DNA from: Planotetraspora kaengkrachanensis
Lineage (GTDB): Bacteria; Actinomycetota; Actinomycetes; Streptosporangiales; Streptosporangiaceae
Assembly: GCF_016862895.1 (NCBI RefSeq)
Contig: NZ_BONV01000024.1
Location: 124,001 to 188,000 of the forward strand
DNA length: 64,000 bases
Reading direction: 5' to 3'
In this document: piece after piece, positions 17,422-26,516 of the stretch
Layout of the letters: each line of letters starts with the position of its first letter
Position numbering within the stretch: position 1 is the stretch's first letter
Notes under the pieces: model-generated
Told to the model about the DNA's origin: nothing
The model's input: only the letters and a program-made list of their open reading frames with translations
Databases searched by the model: none
Program-made: the position numbers and the translations under genes

Positions 17422-18684
17422 GTGGTCGCACAGGAGGCGAACGCGAAGCCCGGGGGGCGCGCCTCGTCTCCGCCGCAATCGGACCGGCCTCACCTGACCG
17501 AGGGCCCGTCCGCGTCCGCGCCCTCACTCCGCGGCGTGCGCGTCGCCCTGCTGAACTTCCGCGAGCCGTGCCAGTCCGTCGCCGGCGGCGCGGAGGAGTA
17601 CGCCTGGCAGGTCTCCACCCATCTCGTCGGCCAGGGCGCGCAGGTGCACTTCGCGACGAGCAGGGAGCCCGGGCAGCCGCGCTCTGAGCGCAGGGACGGC
17701 GTCGAGGTGCGGAGGATGGGCAACCGGTACCTCGTCTACCTGCTCGTCCCGCTGTGGCTGCTGACCAGGCGCAGGCGCTTCGACCTGGTCATCGACTGCA
17801 TGAACGGCATCCCGTTCTTCGCCCCCGTCGTGGTGTCGCGCCGGACTCGGGTGATCTCGCTCATCCACCACGTGCACGACCGCCAGTTCTACGCGTTCTT
17901 CTCCCGCCGCATCGCGCGCATCGGATGCTTCATCGAGGGGCCGGTCGCCCGGCTGGTCTACCGCCGCTGCCGCACCGTCACCGTGTCGGAGTCTTCGGCG
18001 GCCGAGTTGCGCGAACGGCTGCGCTGGCTGGCGCCGATCGAGATCGTCCCGAACGGCAGCCCGGTGGCGCGGCCCATCGCCGTCCGCGAGGGGGTCGCCG
18101 GCGACCCGGTCATCGTCTACCTCGGCCGGTTGGTCGGCCACAAGCGCGTGGAACGGGTGGTCACGCTGGCGGCCGACCTGGCGGGCGACTGGCCGGGCCT
18201 GCACGTCCACGTCGTCGGGCGCGGTCCCGAGTCCGGCCCGCTCGCGGCGCGCGCGAACGAGCCGGACGTGGCAGGGCGGGTGCACCTGCGCGGCTTCCTC
18301 TCCGAAGCCGACAAGAACGCCGTGCTCAGCGGCGCGCGCCTCAACGTCACCGCGTCCGAGTTCGAGGGCTGGGGGCTGACCGTCATCGAGGCCGCGGCGC
18401 TGGGAGTGCCCACGGTGGCCTACGACGTGGCCGGTCTGCGCGACTCGGTGCGGCACGGCGTCACCGGCTGGCTGGTACGCGAAGGAGAGACCCTCGCGGA
18501 CGTCGTCAGGCTCGCGCTGAAGGAGCTCGAAGACCCCCGCAGGCGGGCGCGGATGGGAGCGGCATGCCGGATGTGGGCGCGTGAGTTCACGTGGGGGAAG
18601 ACCGGCGCTAGCATGACTGAACTAATTGCCACAGAGCTGGATATATGCGGCTCTGTTCCCCCCTCCCGCGGAGCGGCTCAGTGA
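17422..18684 (+). CDS. GT4-family glycosyltransferase
   Basis: A 420-residue cytosolic GT-B fold enzyme. Start GTG 17422 was chosen for AAGGAG at 17411-17416; the open frame extends further upstream with no family similarity. The N-terminal domain begins RVALLNFREPCQSVAGGAEEYAW, the acceptor-side glycine-rich loop of GT4. The C-terminal half contains the donor-site EX7E motif in EFEGWGLTVIEAAALG (near residue 315). It transfers a sugar from an activated donor, probably in building a lipid-linked surface glycan, since the next gene is an AftD-like arabinofuranosyltransferase whose GTG overlaps its stop by four bases. Confidence 0.9.
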   Translation: MVAQEANAKPGGRASSPPQSDRPHLTEGPSASAPSLRGVRVALLNFREPCQSVAGGAEEYAWQVSTHLVGQGAQVHFATSREPGQPRSERRDGVEVRRMGNRYLVYLLVPLWLLTRRRRFDLVIDCMNGIPFFAPVVVSRRTRVISLIHHVHDRQFYAFFSRRIARIGCFIEGPVARLVYRRCRTVTVSESSAAELRERLRWLAPIEIVPNGSPVARPIAVREGVAGDPVIVYLGRLVGHKRVERVVTLAADLAGDWPGLHVHVVGRGPESGPLAARANEPDVAGRVHLRGFLSEADKNAVLSGARLNVTASEFEGWGLTVIEAAALGVPTVAYDVAGLRDSVRHGVTGWLVREGETLADVVRLALKELEDPRRRARMGAACRMWAREFTWGKTGASMTELIATELDICGSVPPSRGAAQ

Positions 18685-21600
18685 CGGTTGCCAACTGGAT
18701 CGGCCAGCTGGCGCCCGAGGAGGCGGATTCGTACGCCGAGCGGTTCCGGCACCGGCTGCGGCTGCTCGCCGGATGCCTGCTCCTCGGCGCGATCGCGTTC
18801 AACACGGCGACCGAGAAGCTCATCGCCGAGACCAAGCTCGACATGGCGGTCGACCCGCTGCGCTTCCTCGGCCGCGCGCTCCACCTGTGGGACGACGACT
18901 ACTTCGGCCACCTGCAGAACCAGGCCTACGGCTACCTGTTCCCGATGGGGCCCTTCTACGCGCTGTGGCTCAAGCTCGACATGCCCGCGTGGAACGTCCA
19001 GCGCCTGTGGATGTCGTTCGTGCTCTGCGCCGCCTTCCTCGGAGTGGTGCAACTCGCCCGGGCACTGCGGATCGGCACGCCCAACACGCGCATCCTCGCC
19101 GGTCTCGCGTACGCGCTGGCGCCGCACGCCCAGGCGCTGATCGGAATCAACTCCTCCGAGTTCCTGCCCAGCGCCATGATGCCGTGGATCCTGCTTCCAC
19201 TGGTCCGGGGCGCGGAGGGCACGACGGGACCACGCCGGGCGGCCGCGCTGTCCGCGATCGCGTTCCTGCTCTGCGGCGGAGTCAACGCCACGGCGGAACT
19301 CGCCGTCCTCGTCGCGCCCGCCGTCTATCTGCTGACCCGGGCTCGGGGACCGCTGCGCCGCCGGCTGATGGCGTGGTGGTGCGTCCTGATCGCGGCGGTG
19401 TCGTTCTGGTGGGCGGTCCCGCTGCTCGTCATGGGCCGCTACGTCTTCTCATTCCTCCCCTTCATCGAGAACGCCACCGCGACGACCGGAGTGACGTCGC
19501 TGACCAACGTGCTGCGCGGCACCTCCAGCTGGCTGGCGTTCCTGTCGGTGGACGGCCGGCCGTGGATGGCGGGGGCCTACCAGCAGGCCTTCAGCCCGTG
19601 GCTGATCGTGGTCACCGTCCTGCTCGCGGGGTTCGGGCTGGCGGGGCTCGCCCTGCGGAGCCTGCCGGAACGCTCCTTCCTGCTCATCACGCTGCTCGTG
19701 GGCGTGGCGATCGTGGCGGCCGGCCACGCGAGCGCCATCGCGAACCCCCTGAACGACGCCGTCGTGCATGCGCTCGACGGGCCGCTCGCGGCGTTCCGCA
19801 ACCTCCACAAGTTCGACGCGCTGATCCGGCTGCCCGTCGTTCTCGGGCTGGCCGGACTGCTCTGCCTGGTCAAGCCCCGCGCCCGGCTGCCGCTGACGGC
19901 CGCGGGCGCCGCCATGGTCGCCGCGACCTGCGTGCCGATCGTCGCGGAGGGGCTCGCGCCCTCCGGGTCGTTCACGGAGATCCCCGGCTACTGGAAGCAG
20001 GCGACCACGTGGCTGGACGAGAACGCCGGCGACCAGATGGTCCTGGCCGTTCCCGGCTCCAAGCGCGGCGAGTACCAGTGGGGGCGTCCACTGGACGAGC
20101 CCATGCAGCCGCTGCTCACGGCGCGCTGGGCGACGCACACCATCGTCCCCTGGGGGTCGGCGGGATCCAGCAGGCTGATGGCGGCCATCGACGACCGCTT
20201 CGCGTCGGGACAGGGCTCGGCGGGGCTCACCGAGACGCTCCGCCGGATCGGGGTCGGCTACCTGGTCGTGCGCAACGACCTCGACCGCCGCACCATCGGC
20301 ACGGCCTGGCCGGCGCGCGTCCATCAGGCCATCGAGGACTCGCCAGGAATCACGCTGGTCAAGCAGTTCGGCCCGGGCGTCGGGGACAGACGGAGCACCA
20401 TCGCGTCAGGCTGGCTCGACCAGCCGTACACCGCCCTGGAGATCTACCGGGTGGAGAAGGCCGCTCCACAGGTCGGCACGGTGCCGGTGGCGGGCGCCCT
20501 GCGGGTGGGAGGAGCCCCCGAGGCCCTTCTCGACCTGGCGGAGCAGGGCCTGCTGTCCGACGACCGGCCCGTCATCCTCGGCGACGATCCCGGCGCCTCG
20601 GCGATCCCGGCGTACGACACCGTCGTCACCGACACGCTGAGGAAGACCGACGTCGAGCTGAGCGACCTGAGGCAGGTCGCGGGCGCCACCCTCACCCCCG
20701 GCGAGACCGCGTCGGGCCCCGACCTCACCGATCCCGCCTGGGAGCGTTTCCAGTCGACGGCCCAGTTGCTGGAGATCGCCGGTGTGCGCGCGTCGTCGTC
20801 GGAGGCGGACGCCACCGCGATGCCGAACTCCCGCGATCCCGGGCGCCAGCCCTTCGCGGCCGTCGACGGAGACAGGCGGACCGGCTGGCGGTCCGCCGGG
20901 TGGAAGGGTCCCGTGGGCGAATGGCTCGAGGTGACGCTCACCAAGCCCACTGACGTCCCCTCGGTGACGCTCGCGCTGGACCAGGCGTACATCGGGCCGC
21001 CGCCCTCGCAGGTCGCGGTCGAGACCGACACGGGAACCCTGCTCCAGTCCGTCACGGCGACCGCGGAGCCGCAACGCCTCGCCGCGCCGCCGGGGCCGAC
21101 CACGCGGGTGCGCATCCGGATCACGAAGCTCGCCTACGAGCCCAAGACGAAGCTGGGCAGCCGGGTCGGGATCACCGAACTCACGATCCCCGGGGTGAGT
21201 CCCGGCCGGACCATCGTCGTCCCGCAGGCGCCCGGCGACTCCCGCGGCGAGGCGGTCGTCTCCTTCAGCAGGAACGGGGACGTGCCCGCCTGCATGCGCG
21301 GGTCGTACGTCTGGGCCTGCTCGGCCGGGCTCGAGATCCAGGGCGAGGACGCCTACGGCTTCAACCGGGCCTACGACTCCCAGGGCTCGGGAGAGCGGAC
21401 CCTCAGCGGTCAGGCCGTGCTCACCTCCCGTTCCGAGGTCGAGCGGGTCACCTCGCTGCCCGGCGAGCCGCTCGCCGTCACCTCGTCCTCGACGTACACC
21501 GACGACCCGGCGACCATCGCGAGGTCCGCCTTCGACGGCGATCCCGCGACGGTCTGGTACGCCGACCCGCTCGACCGCGCGCCCACGCTCGACGTCACGC

Positions 21601-22886
21601 TTGCCCGCCCGGTCACCCTCTCCCGGATCAAGGTCGTGTTCCCCGACTCCTCCATCGGGCCCCCTCCGGTGCGGCTGACCCTGCGGGGCGACGGCGGCAC
21701 GCGTGAGGGCTGGGTCGGCCGTGACGGCTGGATCGAGTTCCCCCCGATGAAGACGGGCAAGCTCTCGATCGTGTTCACCGCGTCCAGTTCGCGGCCGATC
21801 GAGGTGAACGACGTCACGATCCCCGGCGTGCAACCCCTTGGGGCGCTCAGCGGCTACCCGTTGCGGCTGCCCTGCGGCTACGGTCCCACGTTGTCGGTCG
21901 ACGGCGCTCCGGTGCACACGAGGATCGTCGACGGGACGCTCGCCGACGTCCTCGCCGGAAGGCCGCTCAGTTATGAGGCCTGCGAGAACTTCAACGTGCT
22001 GCCGGGGCAGACCCGTCTGTCCGCGTCGCCGCAGGACCCGTACCGGATCCGGACGGCCGTCATCCGCCGGCCGGGCGCGGTGGCGCCGCAGCCGACGGTG
22101 ATCCAGCCGGTGGACGTCAAGGAGTGGACGGGCTGGGAGCGCCGGGTCGAGGTCGACGCGACGGCGGCCAGTTACCTGGTCGTCAACGAGAACTTCAACG
22201 ACGGATGGCACGCCTCCGTGGCCGGGCGCGAACTCGCTCCGGCGCGGCTCGACGGGTGGCGGCAGGCGTGGATCGTGCCCGCGGGCACGACCGGGACCGT
22301 GACCATGAGCTACCGGCCGGACGGCGTCTACCGCGCGGGCCTGGCGGCAGGTGCGGCGCTGGTCCTGCTCGTCGTGGCCGCCGCCGCGGTTCCCGTCCGG
22401 CGCCGCGCCGCGCATCCGCCGGCCGGCCCCAGGGGGATGCGGGTCAAGTGGCTGTGGCCGTTCGTGCCGCTCTACGGGTTCTGGATCGGCGGCCTCACGG
22501 GGCTCGCGGTGCTGAGCGCCCTGTTCGCGGGGACAGTGTTGTTCCGTCGGGTCTCCGCGGGTGAGCACGCCCGGCGGGGGACCGTCGTCGTGGCCGTTTC
22601 ACGCGCGATCTCATCCGCCCCCGCCGCGCTGGCCTCGCTCGCCTTGGCCGGGCTGAGCCTGGCGGTGGGCACGGCGCTGCTGCGCGCGGAGAGCACGGCA
22701 TGGGGGGAGCCGCTGAGCGACCTCGTGCCGCAGTTGCTCTGCCTTCCGCTCCTCGCCCGCCTGCTGGCCAACGTGCCCGACGACCCCGCCGGAGTGCGGG
22801 CGCCGCGGGTCCCCGAGCCGGACGGGCAGGTGCCGCAGGCGGCGTCGGCGGCCGGCAGGGACACCCACCTTTCTGGAGTGCCGTGA
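18681..22886 (+). CDS. aftD: AftD-like alpha-(1->3)-arabinofuranosyltransferase
   Basis: A giant 1401-residue GT-C enzyme. About eleven membrane helices occupy residues 25-420, with the acidic loop WDDDYFGH near residue 70 as the expected catalytic site. A long extracytoplasmic region follows and contains two discoidin (F5/8 type C-like) carbohydrate-binding domains, about 715-845 and 940-1055. Four to five more helices close the protein (about 1215-1365). This layout is that of mycobacterial AftD (DUF3367), which adds arabinofuranose from a polyprenyl-phosphate donor to surface arabinan. GTG 18681 overlaps the previous stop (GTGA), implying translational coupling. The donor would come from the DprE1/DprE2/UbiA genes 10-15 kb downstream. 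Confidence 0.88.
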   Translation: MTVANWIGQLAPEEADSYAERFRHRLRLLAGCLLLGAIAFNTATEKLIAETKLDMAVDPLRFLGRALHLWDDDYFGHLQNQAYGYLFPMGPFYALWLKLDMPAWNVQRLWMSFVLCAAFLGVVQLARALRIGTPNTRILAGLAYALAPHAQALIGINSSEFLPSAMMPWILLPLVRGAEGTTGPRRAAALSAIAFLLCGGVNATAELAVLVAPAVYLLTRARGPLRRRLMAWWCVLIAAVSFWWAVPLLVMGRYVFSFLPFIENATATTGVTSLTNVLRGTSSWLAFLSVDGRPWMAGAYQQAFSPWLIVVTVLLAGFGLAGLALRSLPERSFLLITLLVGVAIVAAGHASAIANPLNDAVVHALDGPLAAFRNLHKFDALIRLPVVLGLAGLLCLVKPRARLPLTAAGAAMVAATCVPIVAEGLAPSGSFTEIPGYWKQATTWLDENAGDQMVLAVPGSKRGEYQWGRPLDEPMQPLLTARWATHTIVPWGSAGSSRLMAAIDDRFASGQGSAGLTETLRRIGVGYLVVRNDLDRRTIGTAWPARVHQAIEDSPGITLVKQFGPGVGDRRSTIASGWLDQPYTALEIYRVEKAAPQVGTVPVAGALRVGGAPEALLDLAEQGLLSDDRPVILGDDPGASAIPAYDTVVTDTLRKTDVELSDLRQVAGATLTPGETASGPDLTDPAWERFQSTAQLLEIAGVRASSSEADATAMPNSRDPGRQPFAAVDGDRRTGWRSAGWKGPVGEWLEVTLTKPTDVPSVTLALDQAYIGPPPSQVAVETDTGTLLQSVTATAEPQRLAAPPGPTTRVRIRITKLAYEPKTKLGSRVGITELTIPGVSPGRTIVVPQAPGDSRGEAVVSFSRNGDVPACMRGSYVWACSAGLEIQGEDAYGFNRAYDSQGSGERTLSGQAVLTSRSEVERVTSLPGEPLAVTSSSTYTDDPATIARSAFDGDPATVWYADPLDRAPTLDVTLARPVTLSRIKVVFPDSSIGPPPVRLTLRGDGGTREGWVGRDGWIEFPPMKTGKLSIVFTASSSRPIEVNDVTIPGVQPLGALSGYPLRLPCGYGPTLSVDGAPVHTRIVDGTLADVLAGRPLSYEACENFNVLPGQTRLSASPQDPYRIRTAVIRRPGAVAPQPTVIQPVDVKEWTGWERRVEVDATAASYLVVNENFNDGWHASVAGRELAPARLDGWRQAWIVPAGTTGTVTMSYRPDGVYRAGLAAGAALVLLVVAAAAVPVRRRAAHPPAGPRGMRVKWLWPFVPLYGFWIGGLTGLAVLSALFAGTVLFRRVSAGEHARRGTVVVAVSRAISSAPAALASLALAGLSLAVGTALLRAESTAWGEPLSDLVPQLLCLPLLARLLANVPDDPAGVRAPRVPEPDGQVPQAASAAGRDTHLSGVP

Positions 22887-24751
22887 CCAAGGTGATCTCG
22901 GACGTCCCGCCGCGGCCCGAGCCGCCGCGGATCCGCATCACGCTCCCCGCGGAGACGGTGGCACTGTTGTCGGCCTGGGGCGCGTTCGTCCGGCGCAACG
23001 GCGTCACGCTGGCCGCGCTCCTCCTGCTCGTCCTCCAGCTGTGGTGGCGGGCCGAGGTCGTGAGCCTGGCGTACTTCAAGGAGGACGACTTCGAGTTCGC
23101 CGCGCGGGCGGTCGAGAGCCCACTCTCGTGGGACTACCTGACCCGCGTCCACTATGGGCAGTTCATGCCGGTCGGATTCGCCCTGGCCTGGTTCGTCACG
23201 CGGCTCGCGCCGTACAGCTGGGGGTTGGCGGCGGGCAGCACGCTGATCCTGTTCACGGTCTCCGGCCTCGCCGTGTTCCGGATGTTGCTCGTGTTGTTCG
23301 GGCGCAGACGGGCGATTTTGGTCCCGCTCGCCGTCTACCTGTTCGCGCCGTTCACCGTGCCCGCTCTCACCTGGTGGTCGGCGGCGCTCAACCTCGTGCC
23401 GCTGCTGATCGCGATCCCCATGGCGATCATCAGTCATGTGCTCCATCTGCGTGACGGCCGTCTCCTTCACGCGGTGGCGGCGACGGCGTGGCTCGTCGTC
23501 GCCCTGTGCTCCTTCCTGAAGGCGGCGGCGCTGCCGCTGCTGTTGTTCGCGCTGACGCTCGCGTACTTCTCGGACGGCGGCGGCGTGCGGGGCGTGCTGC
23601 GCAGGCACGCGGGACTGTGGGCCACGTACGCGGCCGTCGTCGTGGCATACGTGGTCGGCTACCTGGTGGCCGGCAGGGACACCGCCGACATGAGCGGATG
23701 GCCGACACCGGCCGAAGGGCTCGGCTTCATCAAGAAGCTGCTCCTCGACACCTTCCTCGGCACGACGCTCGGCGGTCCGTGGAAGTGGTTCTCCGGGCCC
23801 GACCGGGCCGTCGCCAGCCCGCCCGCCCTGCTCGTCGGCCTCGCGGCGGTCGTGGCCCTCGCCCTGCTGGTGGTCACCGCCCGCTACCGCCGGCGCGCCC
23901 TGCGGGCCTGGGGCCTGCTGCTCGGCTACCTGGTGGTGGCCGACATCGTGCCGACGTACTACGGGCGCGTCCACATTCTCGGGGCCTTCCACGGCATGGA
24001 GACGCGGTACATCGTCGACGCGGCCCCTGTGCTGGCGCTCGTCGTGGGAGCGGCCATCCTGCCGCTCGCCGGCGAGGACCGCCCCTATCGCGCGCGGCCG
24101 CCCAGAGACCTGGTGACCGGTGCCGGCGGGCTTCTGCTCGGCGGCTTCCTCGTGGGCTCGCTCGCGTCGGTCAGCGTCCTGTCCGGGTATCTCGGCAACG
24201 ACAGGGCGCACGCCTATCTCACGACCGCCGCCGCCTCGCTGCGCTCGGCCCCGCCGGACGCCGTCATTCTGGACCGCCGGGCCCCCGGGGACGTGATCTC
24301 CGCGGCGTACGGCGAGTACGCCATGACCTCCCGCGTGCTCGCCCCGCTGGCGACGCCCGCGCAACGCGAGCGGATGCGCGACCCGGCGCCGTCGACCAAC
24401 GCCATGGTCGTCGACGACCAGGGGCGTCTGCGTGCGGCCGACGGGTCGGGGGAGCGGACCGCCGCGCCCGGCGGCTGTTATCCCGTGGCCGGGGCCGGGG
24501 TGGAGATCCCGCTGCCGCAGGTGCCGCAGGCGGGGGCCGTGGTCCGGATCGGCTACTCCTCGGCCGCGAGTGCCCGGGCCGTCCTCTACCTCGGCGACAG
24601 GAGACACGACGTGACGATCGGGCAGGGGCTGGGCCGGATCCTCTTCGTGGCCCCGGCGAACCTGCAGAAGGTCCTCGTGTCCGGCCTGCCCATGGGCGCG
24701 CAGATCTGCTTCGGGGACGTCGCCGTCGGCGACGCGGTGCCGGCGTCGTGA
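22883..24751 (+). CDS. GT-C-like polytopic membrane protein, paralogue 1
   Basis: A 622-residue membrane protein whose GTG overlaps the aftD-like stop by four bases. After a first helix (about 40-62) comes an acidic pair D68-D69 in AYFKEDDFEF, the place where GT-C glycosyltransferases carry their catalytic aspartates. Some ten further helices follow, then an extracytoplasmic C-terminal domain containing RMRDPAPS....VDDQGRL and a GGCYP motif. Three other genes in this window (26517, 41902, 43736) share the same plan and motifs. A transferase using a polyprenyl-phosphate sugar donor is the best guess, but no member is known to me as characterised. The following DUF3068 gene is also coupled by a GTGA overlap. 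Confidence 0.75.
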   Translation: MTKVISDVPPRPEPPRIRITLPAETVALLSAWGAFVRRNGVTLAALLLLVLQLWWRAEVVSLAYFKEDDFEFAARAVESPLSWDYLTRVHYGQFMPVGFALAWFVTRLAPYSWGLAAGSTLILFTVSGLAVFRMLLVLFGRRRAILVPLAVYLFAPFTVPALTWWSAALNLVPLLIAIPMAIISHVLHLRDGRLLHAVAATAWLVVALCSFLKAAALPLLLFALTLAYFSDGGGVRGVLRRHAGLWATYAAVVVAYVVGYLVAGRDTADMSGWPTPAEGLGFIKKLLLDTFLGTTLGGPWKWFSGPDRAVASPPALLVGLAAVVALALLVVTARYRRRALRAWGLLLGYLVVADIVPTYYGRVHILGAFHGMETRYIVDAAPVLALVVGAAILPLAGEDRPYRARPPRDLVTGAGGLLLGGFLVGSLASVSVLSGYLGNDRAHAYLTTAAASLRSAPPDAVILDRRAPGDVISAAYGEYAMTSRVLAPLATPAQRERMRDPAPSTNAMVVDDQGRLRAADGSGERTAAPGGCYPVAGAGVEIPLPQVPQAGAVVRIGYSSAASARAVLYLGDRRHDVTIGQGLGRILFVAPANLQKVLVSGLPMGAQICFGDVAVGDAVPAS

Positions 24752-25773
24752 CCGCCGCCCCCGGCCGCCGGGCCTCCGTTTCCGATCGTGCTTCCCTGCG
24801 CCGCGCGGCCGCTCTCGCCCTGGCCGGGGCGGGCGCGTTCCTGCTCACCCTCGTCCCGCTGCTGCGCGGCTTCGTGCACGACAGGGTCATCCGGGTGCCG
24901 CTCGATCACTCGTCGACCAGCCGCCTGTCCGCCGCCTCGGCCACCTACTTCGACACCGCCGCGATGCGGACCCGAACCGGACCTGTCGTGCTCACCCGCG
25001 CGCTGAACGGGGACGCCGGGGCGGGCGACGACGAGCACGCCGTCTGGCTCGAGTCGAGCTCACTCGACACCGAGGACGGCGACCGCATCGACTACCACGA
25101 GCGCAAGGTCGCCTTCGACCGGCGCACCGGTGCGATCGTGAACTGCTGCGGCGAGTACGTCGACGACGATCCCACGGCACGCCAGTCCGGCCTGGCGTTC
25201 CGCTGGCCGTTCGGAGCGCGGAAGCAGGACTACGCGTACTTCGACACCCAGGTGAAGCGGACGCTGCCGATGGCGTACGACGGGGAGGAGTCCGTGGACG
25301 GGGTCACGACCTACCGGTACAGGCAGCACGTGCCGGCGACGAAGGTCGAGGACGTCGCGATCCGCATCCCGGGGAAGACGCTGGGCCTGGCGGGGAACCG
25401 GACCTTCACCGTGACCAGGTGGGCCCAGACGGAGCGTACGGTCTGGGTGGAGCCCGTGAGCGGCGTGCCCGTCAAGTCCGAGGAGAGGCGGCGGGAGACC
25501 TTCCGCACGGCCGACGGGGTGGAACGGCTGACCGTGCTGTCGGCCGACCTACGGACACCGGCGAACGAGATCGCCCTCAACGAGGCCGAGGCGCAGGCGT
25601 ACGCAACGTGGAGCAGATGGCTGCGCACGATCCTGCCGATCGGCGCGGCGGGCTCCGGGGTGCTGCTCATCGGCGCGGGGCTCTGGGCGTCTCGCCGGCG
25701 GCCGCGGCCCCGCTCAGCGCCTGCGCAGGACGAGCAGCAGGTTCCACGTGGCGACCTCGCGAATCCCCGGTAG
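24748..25773 (+). CDS. DUF3068 (PorA-family-like) membrane-anchored protein, copy 1
   Basis: A 341-residue protein with an N-terminal helix (about 20-42), a large extracytoplasmic beta-rich domain and a C-terminal helix (about 303-325), the DUF3068 layout. It keeps the NCCGEYV motif, the YFDTQVK and WVEPVSGVPVKSEE segments and a TADGVERLTVL strand, all of which recur in the second copy at 31147. Automatic annotations call this family porin PorA, but the two-anchor topology does not look like an outer-membrane pore. Its role is unknown, and its position with GT-C genes suggests envelope glycan work. The last 60 bp overlap the end of the convergent methyltransferase gene. Confidence 0.8.
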   Translation: MTAAPGRRASVSDRASLRRAAALALAGAGAFLLTLVPLLRGFVHDRVIRVPLDHSSTSRLSAASATYFDTAAMRTRTGPVVLTRALNGDAGAGDDEHAVWLESSSLDTEDGDRIDYHERKVAFDRRTGAIVNCCGEYVDDDPTARQSGLAFRWPFGARKQDYAYFDTQVKRTLPMAYDGEESVDGVTTYRYRQHVPATKVEDVAIRIPGKTLGLAGNRTFTVTRWAQTERTVWVEPVSGVPVKSEERRRETFRTADGVERLTVLSADLRTPANEIALNEAEAQAYATWSRWLRTILPIGAAGSGVLLIGAGLWASRRRPRPRSAPAQDEQQVPRGDLANPR

Positions 25774-26454
25774 GAGCGTGACATGCCGCGCCCAGCGAGG
25801 GTGGTAGCGAGGGATCGCGTCGAGCACCTCGGCACTCGTCTGGCGTCGCGCCCATTTCAGCATCCGAGCCACCGACACGGCGTACATGCTCTCGCCGTAG
25901 ACGTTCTTGGGCGGCCTGCCGTACCGGCGTTCGTAACGCCGGGCCGCACGGTGGCCGCCGAGGTAGTGCCAGGGCGAGGTCTCGTGGCCGCCCCAGGGCG
26001 ACAGCCACGCCGTGTACGACAGGTAGACGAGCCCGCCCGGCCGGGTCACCCTGACGAGCTCGTCGGCCATGGTCAGGGGGTCGGGCACGTGCTCGAGCAC
26101 GTTGGAGGAGAAGCACACGTCGACGGAGCCGGTCCGCAGCGGGATCTCCAGCGCGCTGCCCAGGAGGGCGCCTTCCGGCATGACGCCGTCACGCGCGCGC
26201 ATCTCGCCGGCGTCGCAGTCCACGCAGACGGTGCGGGCGCCGGCGGCGCGCAGCGCCTCGGCGAAGTAGCCGGGCCCGCCGCCGATGTCGGCCACCAGGG
26301 CGCCGTCCAGATCGGCGTAGGCGGACAGCTGGGCCACGGTGTCCCTGGCCAGCATGCCGTAGAAGAAGCTCGGATCGCTCTGCTCCAGGCGGAAGGCGCC
26401 GAGCAGGCGGACCGACCGCGCGAGGTCCGCGCGGAACGCCTCGGGGGTCTCCAT
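25714..26454 (-). CDS. Class I SAM-dependent methyltransferase
   Basis: A 246-residue methyltransferase with motif I VADIGGGPGYF (residues 54-64), the acidic residue ending strand 2 (VCVDCD), the post-I SALEIPLRTGSVDVCFSSNVLEHV region and WHYLGG further on. It transfers a methyl group from S-adenosylmethionine; the neighbouring genes suggest a sugar or lipid-linked glycan as acceptor, which is inference. ATG 26454 was chosen because TAGGCT (minus strand, 26467-26462) ends seven bases before it, so the message is probably leaderless. It is convergent and overlapping with the DUF3068 gene and divergent from GT-C paralogue 2 across a 62-bp promoter region containing a KstR-like box. Confidence 0.87.
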   Translation of the reverse strand: METPEAFRADLARSVRLLGAFRLEQSDPSFFYGMLARDTVAQLSAYADLDGALVADIGGGPGYFAEALRAAGARTVCVDCDAGEMRARDGVMPEGALLGSALEIPLRTGSVDVCFSSNVLEHVPDPLTMADELVRVTRPGGLVYLSYTAWLSPWGGHETSPWHYLGGHRAARRYERRYGRPPKNVYGESMYAVSVARMLKWARRQTSAEVLDAIPRYHPRWARHVTLLPGIREVATWNLLLVLRRR

Positions 26455-26477
26455 CCGGCGGAGCCTAACACGGTATA

Positions 26478-26491
26478 TAGAACACGTTGCA
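26478..26491. promoter_or_regulatory. KstR-like box in a divergent promoter
   Basis: TAGAACACGTTGCA fits the pattern TAGAAC-N2-GTTnnA of KstR-type TetR operators. It sits where the -35 of the methyltransferase promoter should be and just upstream of GT-C paralogue 2. An almost identical site (TAGAAC-GC-GTTGCA) occurs at 40625-40638 in front of the flavin oxidoreductase. Binding by KstR is inference. Confidence 0.5.
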
Positions 26492-26516
26492 TGCGCGATG
26501 CGGTGGAGGGACGACC

